A DNA stretch of 10,598 nt. It comes from Gp13-AA77 sp036521995 (GTDB taxonomy: Bacteria > Acidobacteriota > Terriglobia > UBA7540). The stretch is taken from assembly GCA_036521995.1 (NCBI GenBank), contig DATDGR010000330.1, forward strand, positions 1-10,598, given 5' to 3'. Both the position numbers and the translations under genes were made by a program. The first letter of the stretch is position 1. Each line of letters starts with the position of its first letter. The notes under the pieces are model-generated. The model saw only the letters and a program-made list of their open reading frames with translations, was not told where the DNA came from and searched no databases. Below are positions 1 through 6,511 of this stretch, one piece after another.

Positions 1-1834
1 GTCGCTGCACGGTGAAGGGTACTTCGGCGCCGGGCGGGTAAATCTTCAACCGCTCGGCCAGCGGCTCGGTAGCCAACGAGAAGTTATCGACCGCCACTAG
101 AAGATCATCGCGGCTCAGACCGGCGCGATCTGCAGCCCCACCGGGCAGAACCTGTGTGATCTGGACGCCCGTGGTGGCGGCCCGGGTTACGACTCCAAGA
201 CTCGGCCCTGCGCCTGGCTCCACTGCAGTCTTCAGCGTCAGGCCGAATTTGGCCAGCGTTTCCGCGTAGGCCAAGGGGTCGGTGCCCTCGACCGCGCGGT
301 GCCAGAAGTCTCCGAAGTCGCTCCCGCTGACATCGTTCAGCGCCTGCAGGATGTCATGCTCCTCGTAGCCGCGGCCCGGCAAGTAATAGCTGGATTCCGG
401 CGCCCCGTAAAAGCGTTCGTACATCAGCCGCATGACATCATCGAGGGATTTCCGGCCTCCCGTGCGGGCGCGAATCTCGAGATCGAGCAGCCATCCCAGC
501 AGCGCTCCCTTGTTGTAATACGAGATCGTGCTGTTGGCAAAGTTTGTTTCCTGCATCTGCGGCGAGCGATCATAGAACCAGGCGTGGAAACTGGAGCTCT
601 CGGCCGACATCAGCTTGCGCCCCGGCTCATTCTCGAGTTGCTGGATCTCGCTAGTCAGGTGTTGCAGGAACTGATCCTTCGTCCAGAGCCCGGAACGCCG
701 CATGGCGAGGTAGCCGTAGTAGCTGGTGATCCCTTCGGCGAACCAAAGCGAGCGGGTGTAATCCTCGCGCGTGTAGTCGAAGGGCCCGAGTGCGATCGGG
801 CGCAGCCGCTTGACGTTCCAAACGTGAAAGAACTCGTGAGCCGCATCGAACAGGGCCTCCTCGATCCCACTGTCGGAAAGAAGCTCGCCCACGATGATCT
901 GGGTCGAGTTGAGGTGCTCCATGCCGTCTCCGGCGGAGAGGTCAGGAGCGAAGTGAAGCAGGAAGGTGTAATGATCGAAATCGGGAGCAGGCATCATCGC
1001 CATATCCACGGCCACGATCTTCTGGACGCCATCCACCAGCCGGCTGATCAGTGCGCCCCGCTCGTCTTCGGCTGTGGCGTAATCGTGCACCGCTACGCGA
1101 AAGGTCTTCCCGTGATCGGTGAAAGAGTCGACCGAGATGGTGGGGCTGATCTCGAGCGGCGTGTCGATCAGGCGGTCGTAGTTCGAAGCCTCGAAGCTGC
1201 GCTGACCCGTCGCCAGCGTGTAGCCGCTCACCACCTTCCACTTTTCAGGTGCTTCGACCGTGAGGTGAAGGGGGTCCGGTTTGTGGCCCTCCACGTACAT
1301 GAAGATGGAAGCGCCGTTCAGATTGGCATGGGTGGAGTCGATCTGGGAAAAGGAGCCGTTGAGGTCGTTCCCGTAGACCTTGTAACGCACCCGGACCTCG
1401 CCCGCCCCGCCGGATTCCACCCGCCAGGTTTGCTTGTCGGGTTGCGACCAGGCGAGCGGCCGTCCGTCGGCGCCCGTGGCCTCAAACTCCTGAACGTTCT
1501 TGGCGAAATCGTAGATGGCGTACCGTCCGGGCGACCATGCCGGCATCGCAAAATCGAGTGTGGCCGCACTTACATTGCCCGCTTGGATCTCGATTTCGGC
1601 CAGATGAGTGCTGGGCTGCGACAGCCGCAGATGGTATTCGAGTTGGAGGGGCGATGCTGCAGCCTCAGCGACCGGCTGGGGTGCGGAGGTCTGATTGGCT
1701 CGCGCCTTCGAGGAGGAGAGACTTGCCGTGGCGAGGAGGACGGCAAAAAGGCAAGAGACACGTGCCTGAGTCCGGCGGCGCGCACGCCTCTGTTCGACCG
1801 CCACTTCCGGCGTCGTGAGTTGCTCAAAGGTCAT
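1..1834 (-). CDS. M61 family (glycyl aminopeptidase-type) metallopeptidase with C-terminal PDZ domain, 3' end outside window
   Basis: The visible 611 codons encode a probably secreted zinc peptidase of the M61 family, whose members remove N-terminal residues, classically Gly or Ala. An N-terminal M61 beta domain occupies roughly residues 50-220. The substrate-binding signature GMEHLNST is at 304-311. The zinc motif HEFFHVWNVKR starts at 333, with ligands H333 and H337 and catalytic E334. The third ligand is probably E367 in WFAEGITSYYG. A PDZ domain fills about 545 to the edge, including the LPGGAADRAGL stretch; only its last strands are missing. A hydrophobic segment at about 27-40 ending in ARA (44-46) resembles a signal peptide, preceded by an unusually long Arg-rich region. 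The ATG at 1834 was chosen as the only nearby ATG, but it lacks a Shine-Dalgarno sequence; a strong one lies about 60 bp upstream (see 1883-1906). The gene follows the MFS permease by 69 bp, probably in one operon. Family assignment is secure; substrate is unknown. Confidence 0.93.
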   Translation of the reverse strand, partial: MTFEQLTTPEVAVEQRRARRRTQARVSCLFAVLLATASLSSSKARANQTSAPQPVAEAAASPLQLEYHLRLSQPSTHLAEIEIQAGNVSAATLDFAMPAWSPGRYAIYDFAKNVQEFEATGADGRPLAWSQPDKQTWRVESGGAGEVRVRYKVYGNDLNGSFSQIDSTHANLNGASIFMYVEGHKPDPLHLTVEAPEKWKVVSGYTLATGQRSFEASNYDRLIDTPLEISPTISVDSFTDHGKTFRVAVHDYATAEDERGALISRLVDGVQKIVAVDMAMMPAPDFDHYTFLLHFAPDLSAGDGMEHLNSTQIIVGELLSDSGIEEALFDAAHEFFHVWNVKRLRPIALGPFDYTREDYTRSLWFAEGITSYYGYLAMRRSGLWTKDQFLQHLTSEIQQLENEPGRKLMSAESSSFHAWFYDRSPQMQETNFANSTISYYNKGALLGWLLDLEIRARTGGRKSLDDVMRLMYERFYGAPESSYYLPGRGYEEHDILQALNDVSGSDFGDFWHRAVEGTDPLAYAETLAKFGLTLKTAVEPGAGPSLGVVTRAATTGVQITQVLPGGAADRAGLSRDDLLVAVDNFSLATEPLAERLKIYPPGAEVPFTVQR

Positions 1835-1882
1835 AAGCTGGGGTGCACTGGAACTGAGAATGCCGCGCTTGATCCCAGTCTT

Positions 1883-1906
1883 AATACCTGCTCCCTCCTT
1901 CTCCTA
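1883..1906 (-). promoter_or_regulatory. Strong Shine-Dalgarno overlapping the permease stop codon, upstream of the M61 gene
   Basis: On the minus strand the permease stop TAG runs straight into GAGAAGGAGGGAG. The GGAGG core lies at 1898-1894. No ATG, GTG or TTG sits at the right distance. The triplet 8 bases downstream is ATT at 1885, in frame with the M61 reading frame and separated from the ATG at 1834 by 16 sense codons. The site may drive an ATT start, or it may load ribosomes for coupled translation that begins at the more distant ATG. Confidence 0.5.
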
Positions 1907-3229
1907 ACGGTGCGGTTCGGCCAGCTCAGAGCGGCGCGCTCCGGGCACACAGAGCACCACAAGACCTCCCGCCATTGCGGACATCATCATCAGCACCAGT
2001 CCAAACGAGAACGATCCCGTCTGGGCGTGCAAGTACCCGAACACATAAGGCCCAGCAAAGCCTGCCACGCTACCGACGGCGTTAATCATTCCCACTGCGG
2101 CTGCTGCGTCCGCTTCAGCCAGGACCTCGGTCGCCATCGCCCAGAATACCGGGAGAAATGCAAAGATGCTGCCGACCACGCTAAACAACACCACCCCGAG
2201 TGGAGTTGAACTGGGTAAGGTGATGAGGCCCAACAACGCCGCTGCCGCCATGAACTGTGGTACCGCGGCGTGCCAGCGTCTTTCGCGGTCCCGATCTGAG
2301 TGCCATCCGTTGATCAGCATGGCCGCGAAACACACCACGTAAGGCACTGCGCCGAGCCAGCCGACGCGCGTATCGGAGAGCCCTGATTGGCGTTTCAGAA
2401 TGGTGGGAAACCAGAAAACAAAGCAGTAAGCCGCGAAGTATTCGAGAAAAGTGACCGAAGCCAGAAGCAGGATGGTGCGGGAGCGCAGTGTCTGCCACAC
2501 GGTGATTGGCGGTAGGTCGGCTGGCTTTTCTTCCTCCAGCTTCTGTACGATCCACCGCCGCTGATCGGGCTCGAGCCAATCGGCTTGACTGGGCCAATCC
2601 GTGAGGTAGAAGAACGCAATCGAGCCGAGCAGAATTGCCGGCACGCCCTCGAGCACGAACAGCCAACGCCAGCCTTGTGCTCCCAACCACGAGTGGCCGA
2701 GAATCGATCCGGCGAGCGGCGATCCAATGATAAATGAGAGCGGAATTGCTGCCATGAAGTCACTACTCGCCTTAGCGCGGTCCTCGTTAGTAAACCAGCG
2801 GCTCAGATACACGACGACGCCCGGGAAGAAGGCGGCTTCCGCGGCTCCCAAGGCGAAGCGCGCGAGGTAGAGCTGGCCTGGGCTGCGTACCAGTGCGGTC
2901 AGCAAGGTCAGCGATCCCCACGCGATCAGGATGGCAGCGATCGAACGGCGGGCGCTCCAGCGCTCCACCAACAAGGCGCCGGGGATCTGTAGTGCCACGT
3001 AGCTGACGAAGAAAATGCCCGCTCCCAAGCCCAACACGCGGTCGCTAAACCCTAGGTCCCGTGACATCCCGAGCGCGGCATAAGCCAGGCTCGTGCGGTC
3101 AAGATAATTGACGATATAGAGGATGAAAAGAAAGGGAAGCAGCCGCACGGCGATCTGGTGCCGTGTGTGATCCGCAAGCTTTACGGTGTCGGGCGCGATC
3201 GCGCTTGGGGCAGGTGGAGTTACGGGCAC
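1904..3229 (-). CDS. MFS permease, anion:cation symporter (ACS / sugar-acid transporter) family
   Basis: This 441-residue inner-membrane protein has about twelve hydrophobic segments and the typical length of ACS-family permeases, which co-import organic anions such as tartrate, galactonate, phthalate or hexuronates with a cation. Family marks, counted from the GTG start, are NYLDR at 41-45 at the end of helix 1, GAAEAAFFPG at 128-137, and GWRWLFVLEGVPA near 186-198. The central loop between the two six-helix halves is hydrophilic (region of KLEEEKPADLPP). The open frame extends upstream to an ATG at 3355, but that extension is Arg/Ser/Pro-rich with no membrane character. The GTG at 3229 has GGAG seven bases upstream and places the first helix at the usual distance, so I chose it. 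The gene is divergent from the ABC exporter and is followed by the M61 peptidase. The substrate cannot be read from sequence; a peptidase partner does not settle it. Confidence 0.9.
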   Translation of the reverse strand: MPVTPPAPSAIAPDTVKLADHTRHQIAVRLLPFLFILYIVNYLDRTSLAYAALGMSRDLGFSDRVLGLGAGIFFVSYVALQIPGALLVERWSARRSIAAILIAWGSLTLLTALVRSPGQLYLARFALGAAEAAFFPGVVVYLSRWFTNEDRAKASSDFMAAIPLSFIIGSPLAGSILGHSWLGAQGWRWLFVLEGVPAILLGSIAFFYLTDWPSQADWLEPDQRRWIVQKLEEEKPADLPPITVWQTLRSRTILLLASVTFLEYFAAYCFVFWFPTILKRQSGLSDTRVGWLGAVPYVVCFAAMLINGWHSDRDRERRWHAAVPQFMAAAALLGLITLPSSTPLGVVLFSVVGSIFAFLPVFWAMATEVLAEADAAAAVGMINAVGSVAGFAGPYVFGYLHAQTGSFSFGLVLMMMSAMAGGLVVLCVPGARRSELAEPHR

Positions 3230-3250
3230 TTGAATTCTCCAGCACCACTG

Positions 3251-3262
3251 CTTCGATCGAAG
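3251..3262. promoter_or_regulatory. Perfect 12-bp palindrome CTTCGATCGAAG, candidate operator for the MFS-M61 operon
   Basis: The 12-bp sequence is fully self-complementary. It lies between the minus-strand -10-like TATACT (3277-3272) and the GTG start at 3229, where a repressor could block early transcription. A second perfect 12-bp palindrome with the same CGATCG centre lies at 3193-3204, inside the first codons of the permease. Operator function is inferred from position only. Confidence 0.4.
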
Positions 3263-3269
3263 TCGCTGG

Positions 3270-3281
3270 CCAGTATACCGG
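3270..3281 (-). promoter_or_regulatory. Candidate -10 element (TATACT) of the MFS-M61 operon
   Basis: TATACT on the minus strand (3277-3272) matches five of six bases of the sigma-70 -10 box and would place the transcript start near 3265, about 36 bases before the GTG. The element sits in a near-palindrome, CCAGTATACCGG on the plus strand. No good -35 hexamer is seen 16-18 bases upstream, so an activator may be needed or the call may be wrong. Confidence 0.3.
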
Positions 3282-3362
3282 AATCCCGTGGGGCTGGTGA
3301 CTCGGCCCGGTGAACTCGGTCTGGCAGAGCCGGAATCCGGAAAGCTTGTTGGCACCCGCGGA

Positions 3363-3382
3363 GTCGCTCTCCAAGAAGCGAC
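3363..3382. repeat. Inverted repeat in the divergent intergenic region
   Basis: GTCGCT and AGCGAC form a perfect 6-bp inverted repeat with an 8-base spacer, midway between the divergent permease and ABC genes. There is no adjacent T-tract, so a terminator is not supported. It could be a weak operator or chance. Confidence 0.25.
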
Positions 3383-3431
3383 GTCGGCGCCGCCAGCAGA
3401 GCCAGCCGGCCCACACGCGTCTTGCTGGACG

Positions 3432-3459
3432 TGCTAAACTTGCGGTTTAGTAGAAGGAG
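3432..3459 (+). promoter_or_regulatory. Extended -10-like element, overlapping inverted repeat and ribosome binding site of the ABC exporter gene
   Basis: TGCTAAACT at 3432-3440 resembles an extended -10 (TGn plus a four-of-six hexamer). It overlaps the perfect inverted repeat CTAAAC (3434-3439) / GTTTAG (3445-3450) with a 5-base spacer. This is followed by AAGGAG at 3454-3459, nine bases before the ATG at 3469. The ribosome binding site is convincing; the promoter and operator readings are inferred from position, and no good -35 is visible. Confidence 0.35.
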
Positions 3460-3468
3460 ACGGTACTC

Positions 3469-5259
3469 ATGACGCGCCTGATTCGTGAGCTAATCCGGCC
3501 CTATCGATGGATTCTCTTTGTGATTCTGCTCGCGATGCTGGTAGAGACGGCCATGAGCCTCGCCGGGCCTTGGCCGCTCAAGATCATCCTCGACAACGTC
3601 GTCGGAAGCCACCACCTGCCCCATTGGCTTGCTGACCGGCTGGGACCTGTACTGGGCGGCGAAAGCAAGATGCACATTGCGGCGGTGGCTGCAATCTTCG
3701 CCATCGTGATCGCCGTCCTCAGCAGCATCGCCTCTTACGTAGCCAACTACTACACCGAGAGTGTGGGCCAGTGGGTGGCGAACGATCTCCGCATGCGGAC
3801 CTACCACCACCTGCAGCGCCTTTCACTCGGATATTACGACAGCCACCAGATCGGCACAATCTTGAGCACGATCACCGACGACGTCGCCACGATCCAGAAT
3901 TTTGCCTCTTCCGCTACACTCGGTATTTTCATCGACATGCTGACCATCGTGGGGATGTTGGGGTTGATGTTCTGGCTCAACTGGGACTTCGCTCTGATCG
4001 CCATAGCGGTAACGCCGTTCCTGCTCCTGTTCGTGTCGCGGTTCAAGAAAGCGGTGAAAAAAGCAACCCACGAGGTACGAAAACACCAGGCCGATATCGT
4101 CGCCGTGGTGCAACAGGGCCTGGAATCAATGCGAGTGGTGAAGGCATTCGGGCGACAGGACCTGGAGCAGGCGGAACTCGGGGAGGTTAGCCGGGAAACA
4201 GTCGTCGCCGCGCTCAAGGCCCGGCGAGTGAAATCGCTGCTTTCACCGTTTGTGACGGTCGTGGTGTCGCTCTGCACCGGCTTCGTACTCTGGCGCGGAT
4301 CGTCGCTTATTCTGAAAGGCGCCATGACGGCGGGAGCGCTCACCGTCTTCCTTTCCTATCTCAACAAGTTCTTCAAGCCGGTGCAGGACTTAGCCAAGAT
4401 GACCAACTCCATCGCTCAGGCGTCGGTGGGGGTCGAACGCGTTCGAGCAATCCTAGACACCGACACCATCATTTCGGAGCGGCCTAACGCCATCGAGCCG
4501 GCGCCGTTCCGCGGCGAGGTCGCTTTCGACCGTGTGGCTTTCGGCTACGACCCCGCGGCCCCGGTGCTGCGGGATGTCAACTTCACTATCCAGCCCGGCC
4601 AGATGGTGGGAATCGTTGGGCCGACCGGCGGCGGCAAGTCCACCGTCGTCAGTCTGATCCCCCGGTTCTACGAGCCGAACGCCGGCTGCGTGAAGATCGA
4701 CGGTGTGGACATCCGCGACTATAAGCTGGATGGACTGCGCAAGCATATCGGCTTCGTGCTGCAGGACACCGTGCTCTTCCGGGGAACTGTGCGCGACAAC
4801 ATCGCCTACGGCCGGCCGGGCGCCACCGAGGACGAGGTTGTCCAGGCAGCGAAACTCGCCAACGCGGATGAGTTCATCTCGCGAATGCCCCACGGCTACG
4901 ACAGCCTGGTGGGCGAGCGAGGTCTGACACTCTCCGGCGGTCAACGGCAACGCATCGGAATCGCCCGCGCTCTCATTCGCAACAACCCGATCCTGATTCT
5001 GGACGAACCCACGGCAGCGCTTGACACCGAGTCGGAGAAGCTGGTGATCGAGGCCCTGGAGCGGCTGATGAAAGGCAGAACCGTGATCACGATCGCTCAC
5101 CGGTTGAGCACCATTCGTGACGCCAACAAGATCATTGTCCTGAAAGGCGGCGTGGTGGCGGAAGAAGGTACCCACGATCAGCTGTTGGCGCTTAACGGAG
5201 TCTACGCCGAACTCCACCGCATCCAGTACGAGGAAGCGTCGACGAAGGCCGCGCCATAG
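3469..5259 (+). CDS. ABC half-exporter, MsbA/lipid A-export-like permease-ATPase fusion
   Basis: This 596-residue type IV ABC exporter half-molecule should homodimerise in the inner membrane and use ATP to move a hydrophobic or amphipathic substrate outward. The transmembrane domain occupies about residues 1-320 with the usual six helices. The nucleotide-binding domain begins near 350. Its motifs are all intact: Walker A GPTGGGKS at 384-391, Q-loop glutamine Q432, ABC signature LSGGQ at 488-492, Walker B ILILDE at 508-513 with catalytic E513, D-loop ALD, and switch histidine H544. Length matches MsbA-like and multidrug exporters. The ATG has AAGGAG nine bases upstream. The gene is divergent from the permease operon, and the phospholipase D-like gene follows after 88 bp on the same strand, so cotranscription is plausible. 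Substrate cannot be assigned: lipid, drug and peptide exporters share this architecture. Confidence 0.95.
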   Translation: MTRLIRELIRPYRWILFVILLAMLVETAMSLAGPWPLKIILDNVVGSHHLPHWLADRLGPVLGGESKMHIAAVAAIFAIVIAVLSSIASYVANYYTESVGQWVANDLRMRTYHHLQRLSLGYYDSHQIGTILSTITDDVATIQNFASSATLGIFIDMLTIVGMLGLMFWLNWDFALIAIAVTPFLLLFVSRFKKAVKKATHEVRKHQADIVAVVQQGLESMRVVKAFGRQDLEQAELGEVSRETVVAALKARRVKSLLSPFVTVVVSLCTGFVLWRGSSLILKGAMTAGALTVFLSYLNKFFKPVQDLAKMTNSIAQASVGVERVRAILDTDTIISERPNAIEPAPFRGEVAFDRVAFGYDPAAPVLRDVNFTIQPGQMVGIVGPTGGGKSTVVSLIPRFYEPNAGCVKIDGVDIRDYKLDGLRKHIGFVLQDTVLFRGTVRDNIAYGRPGATEDEVVQAAKLANADEFISRMPHGYDSLVGERGLTLSGGQRQRIGIARALIRNNPILILDEPTAALDTESEKLVIEALERLMKGRTVITIAHRLSTIRDANKIIVLKGGVVAEEGTHDQLLALNGVYAELHRIQYEEASTKAAP

Positions 5260-5347
5260 GCTATCACCTGTCACCCGTCATGGTACCGCCGCCACCTGGC
5301 AACACCGCCGGTGGCCGCGGGTCCGAGTTTGACCGCATGGAGGTTAC

Positions 5348-6367
5348 ATGTCCCGTTCTTTGATCATTCTCCCCGACGACTCCGCCCAACCCATCCTCGA
5401 TGCCATCAAAGGGGCGGCGAAATCGCTCCGCATCAAAATGTTCATCTTCTCGGACCCGGCCCTGCTGAAAGCCGTCATCGCGGCGCAAGGCTGTGGCGTG
5501 AAGGTCCGGGTGATGCTGAATCCTGCCCGGCGCAGCGGTGAATCAGAAAACGACGCGTCGCGCGCCGAGCTGACCGCGGCGGGCGTCGAGGTGCTCGACA
5601 GCAATCCGGCCTTTGACCTCACCCACGAGAAGTCCATGGTGGTGGATGACACCCAGGCCTTCGTGAAGTCCCTGAACTGGGCCACGAAGAATTTCACCGA
5701 GACTCGCGACTATGCGGTGGTGACGTCGCATCAGCACGAAGTGCAGGAGATCATTGACTGCTTCGAGGCCGACTGGAGCCGGCAGACCTTCGATCCCGGG
5801 GAACATGCGCACCTGATCTGGTGTCCTACCAACGGACGGGACCGCGTTGCACACTTCATCGACAACGCCGATCACGCTTTGTTCCTTCAGAACGAACGCT
5901 ATCAGGACGCCGTTATCATCGAGCGTCTGGTGCGGGCCGCCCGCCGAGGCGTGAAGGTTCACGTTATGGCGCGTCCGCCACACACGCTCAAGAAGGAGAA
6001 GCTCATCGAGGGTGTCGGAGGCTTGCGCATCATGGACGACGTGGGAATCAAGATCCACAAGCTGAAGCATCTCAAGTTGCATGCCAAAATGCTCCTGGCT
6101 GACGGTGTCCGAGGCTTTGTTGGGTCCATCAATCTGGCCCCAGGCAGCTTTGACAGCCGGCGTGAGCTGGCGATCGAGGTGCGGGACGATGACGTGGTGG
6201 AACGTCTGCATAAGGTGGCCCACCAGGATTGGGAAAATTCGCACCCGCTCGATCTGAGCGACGAAGGGCTGTTAGCCGATCTGGAGGATCGCTACAGCGA
6301 TAGCGCGGAAGAGCTCGCTCTCGACGCGAATCACGAGAAACACAAGCACAAGCAAGAGCACGAATAG
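5348..6367 (+). CDS. Phospholipase D-superfamily protein with two HKD motifs (cardiolipin synthase/PLD-like)
   Basis: This 339-residue protein carries two PLD repeats, so one chain can form the complete two-histidine active site used for phosphodiester hydrolysis or transphosphatidylation. Motif 1 is H93-x-K95-x4-D100, followed by K107-S108-x-N110 where the family normally has Gly-Ser-x-Asn. Motif 2 is H245-x-K247-x4-D252, followed by the canonical G259-S260-x-N262. No signal peptide or transmembrane helix is apparent, unlike classical cardiolipin synthases, so it is probably cytoplasmic or peripheral. The C terminus is acidic and ends in an H/K/E-rich tail with histidines at 329, 332, 334 and 338. 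GGAGGT at 5339-5344 lies four bases before the ATG at 5348, which supports this start. The gene lies 88 bp after the ABC exporter with no clear terminator between. Possible roles are lipid headgroup exchange, lipid turnover or nucleic-acid hydrolysis; the sequence does not decide. Confidence 0.88.
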   Translation: MSRSLIILPDDSAQPILDAIKGAAKSLRIKMFIFSDPALLKAVIAAQGCGVKVRVMLNPARRSGESENDASRAELTAAGVEVLDSNPAFDLTHEKSMVVDDTQAFVKSLNWATKNFTETRDYAVVTSHQHEVQEIIDCFEADWSRQTFDPGEHAHLIWCPTNGRDRVAHFIDNADHALFLQNERYQDAVIIERLVRAARRGVKVHVMARPPHTLKKEKLIEGVGGLRIMDDVGIKIHKLKHLKLHAKMLLADGVRGFVGSINLAPGSFDSRRELAIEVRDDDVVERLHKVAHQDWENSHPLDLSDEGLLADLEDRYSDSAEELALDANHEKHKHKQEHE

Positions 6368-6511
6368 AGAAGCCCTCCCTCGTCCGGGCGGCGGAGAAAG
6401 CATCCCCCGACTCTTATTTGTCCTAGGCACAACCGCCCATCCTCCCCAACGACGCGCACGTGGCTTGCCACCAACCGTTGAGCCTGGACGACAGCCTGCA
6501 ATTTCATCAAC

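Noticed and set aside
299..2209. 636-codon open frame on the plus strand
   Set aside because: It is antisense to the M61 peptidase and the end of the permease, both of which have clear family motifs. Its translation has no recognisable domain and odd composition. Long antisense frames are expected in GC-rich coding DNA.
3230..3355. N-terminal extension of the permease to an ATG at 3355
   Set aside because: The 42 extra residues have no membrane or domain character, and the GTG at 3229 has a good Shine-Dalgarno sequence and gives the normal family length.
5288..5318. Hairpin between the ABC and PLD-like genes as a terminator
   Set aside because: The stem (GCCACC/GGTGGC plus a mismatched extension) has a 13-base loop and no T-tract, so it does not support transcript separation.
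6368..6511. Bidirectional terminator between the convergent PLD-like and kinase genes
   Set aside because: I found only a 4-bp GTGG/CCAC stem and no T-tracts on either strand.
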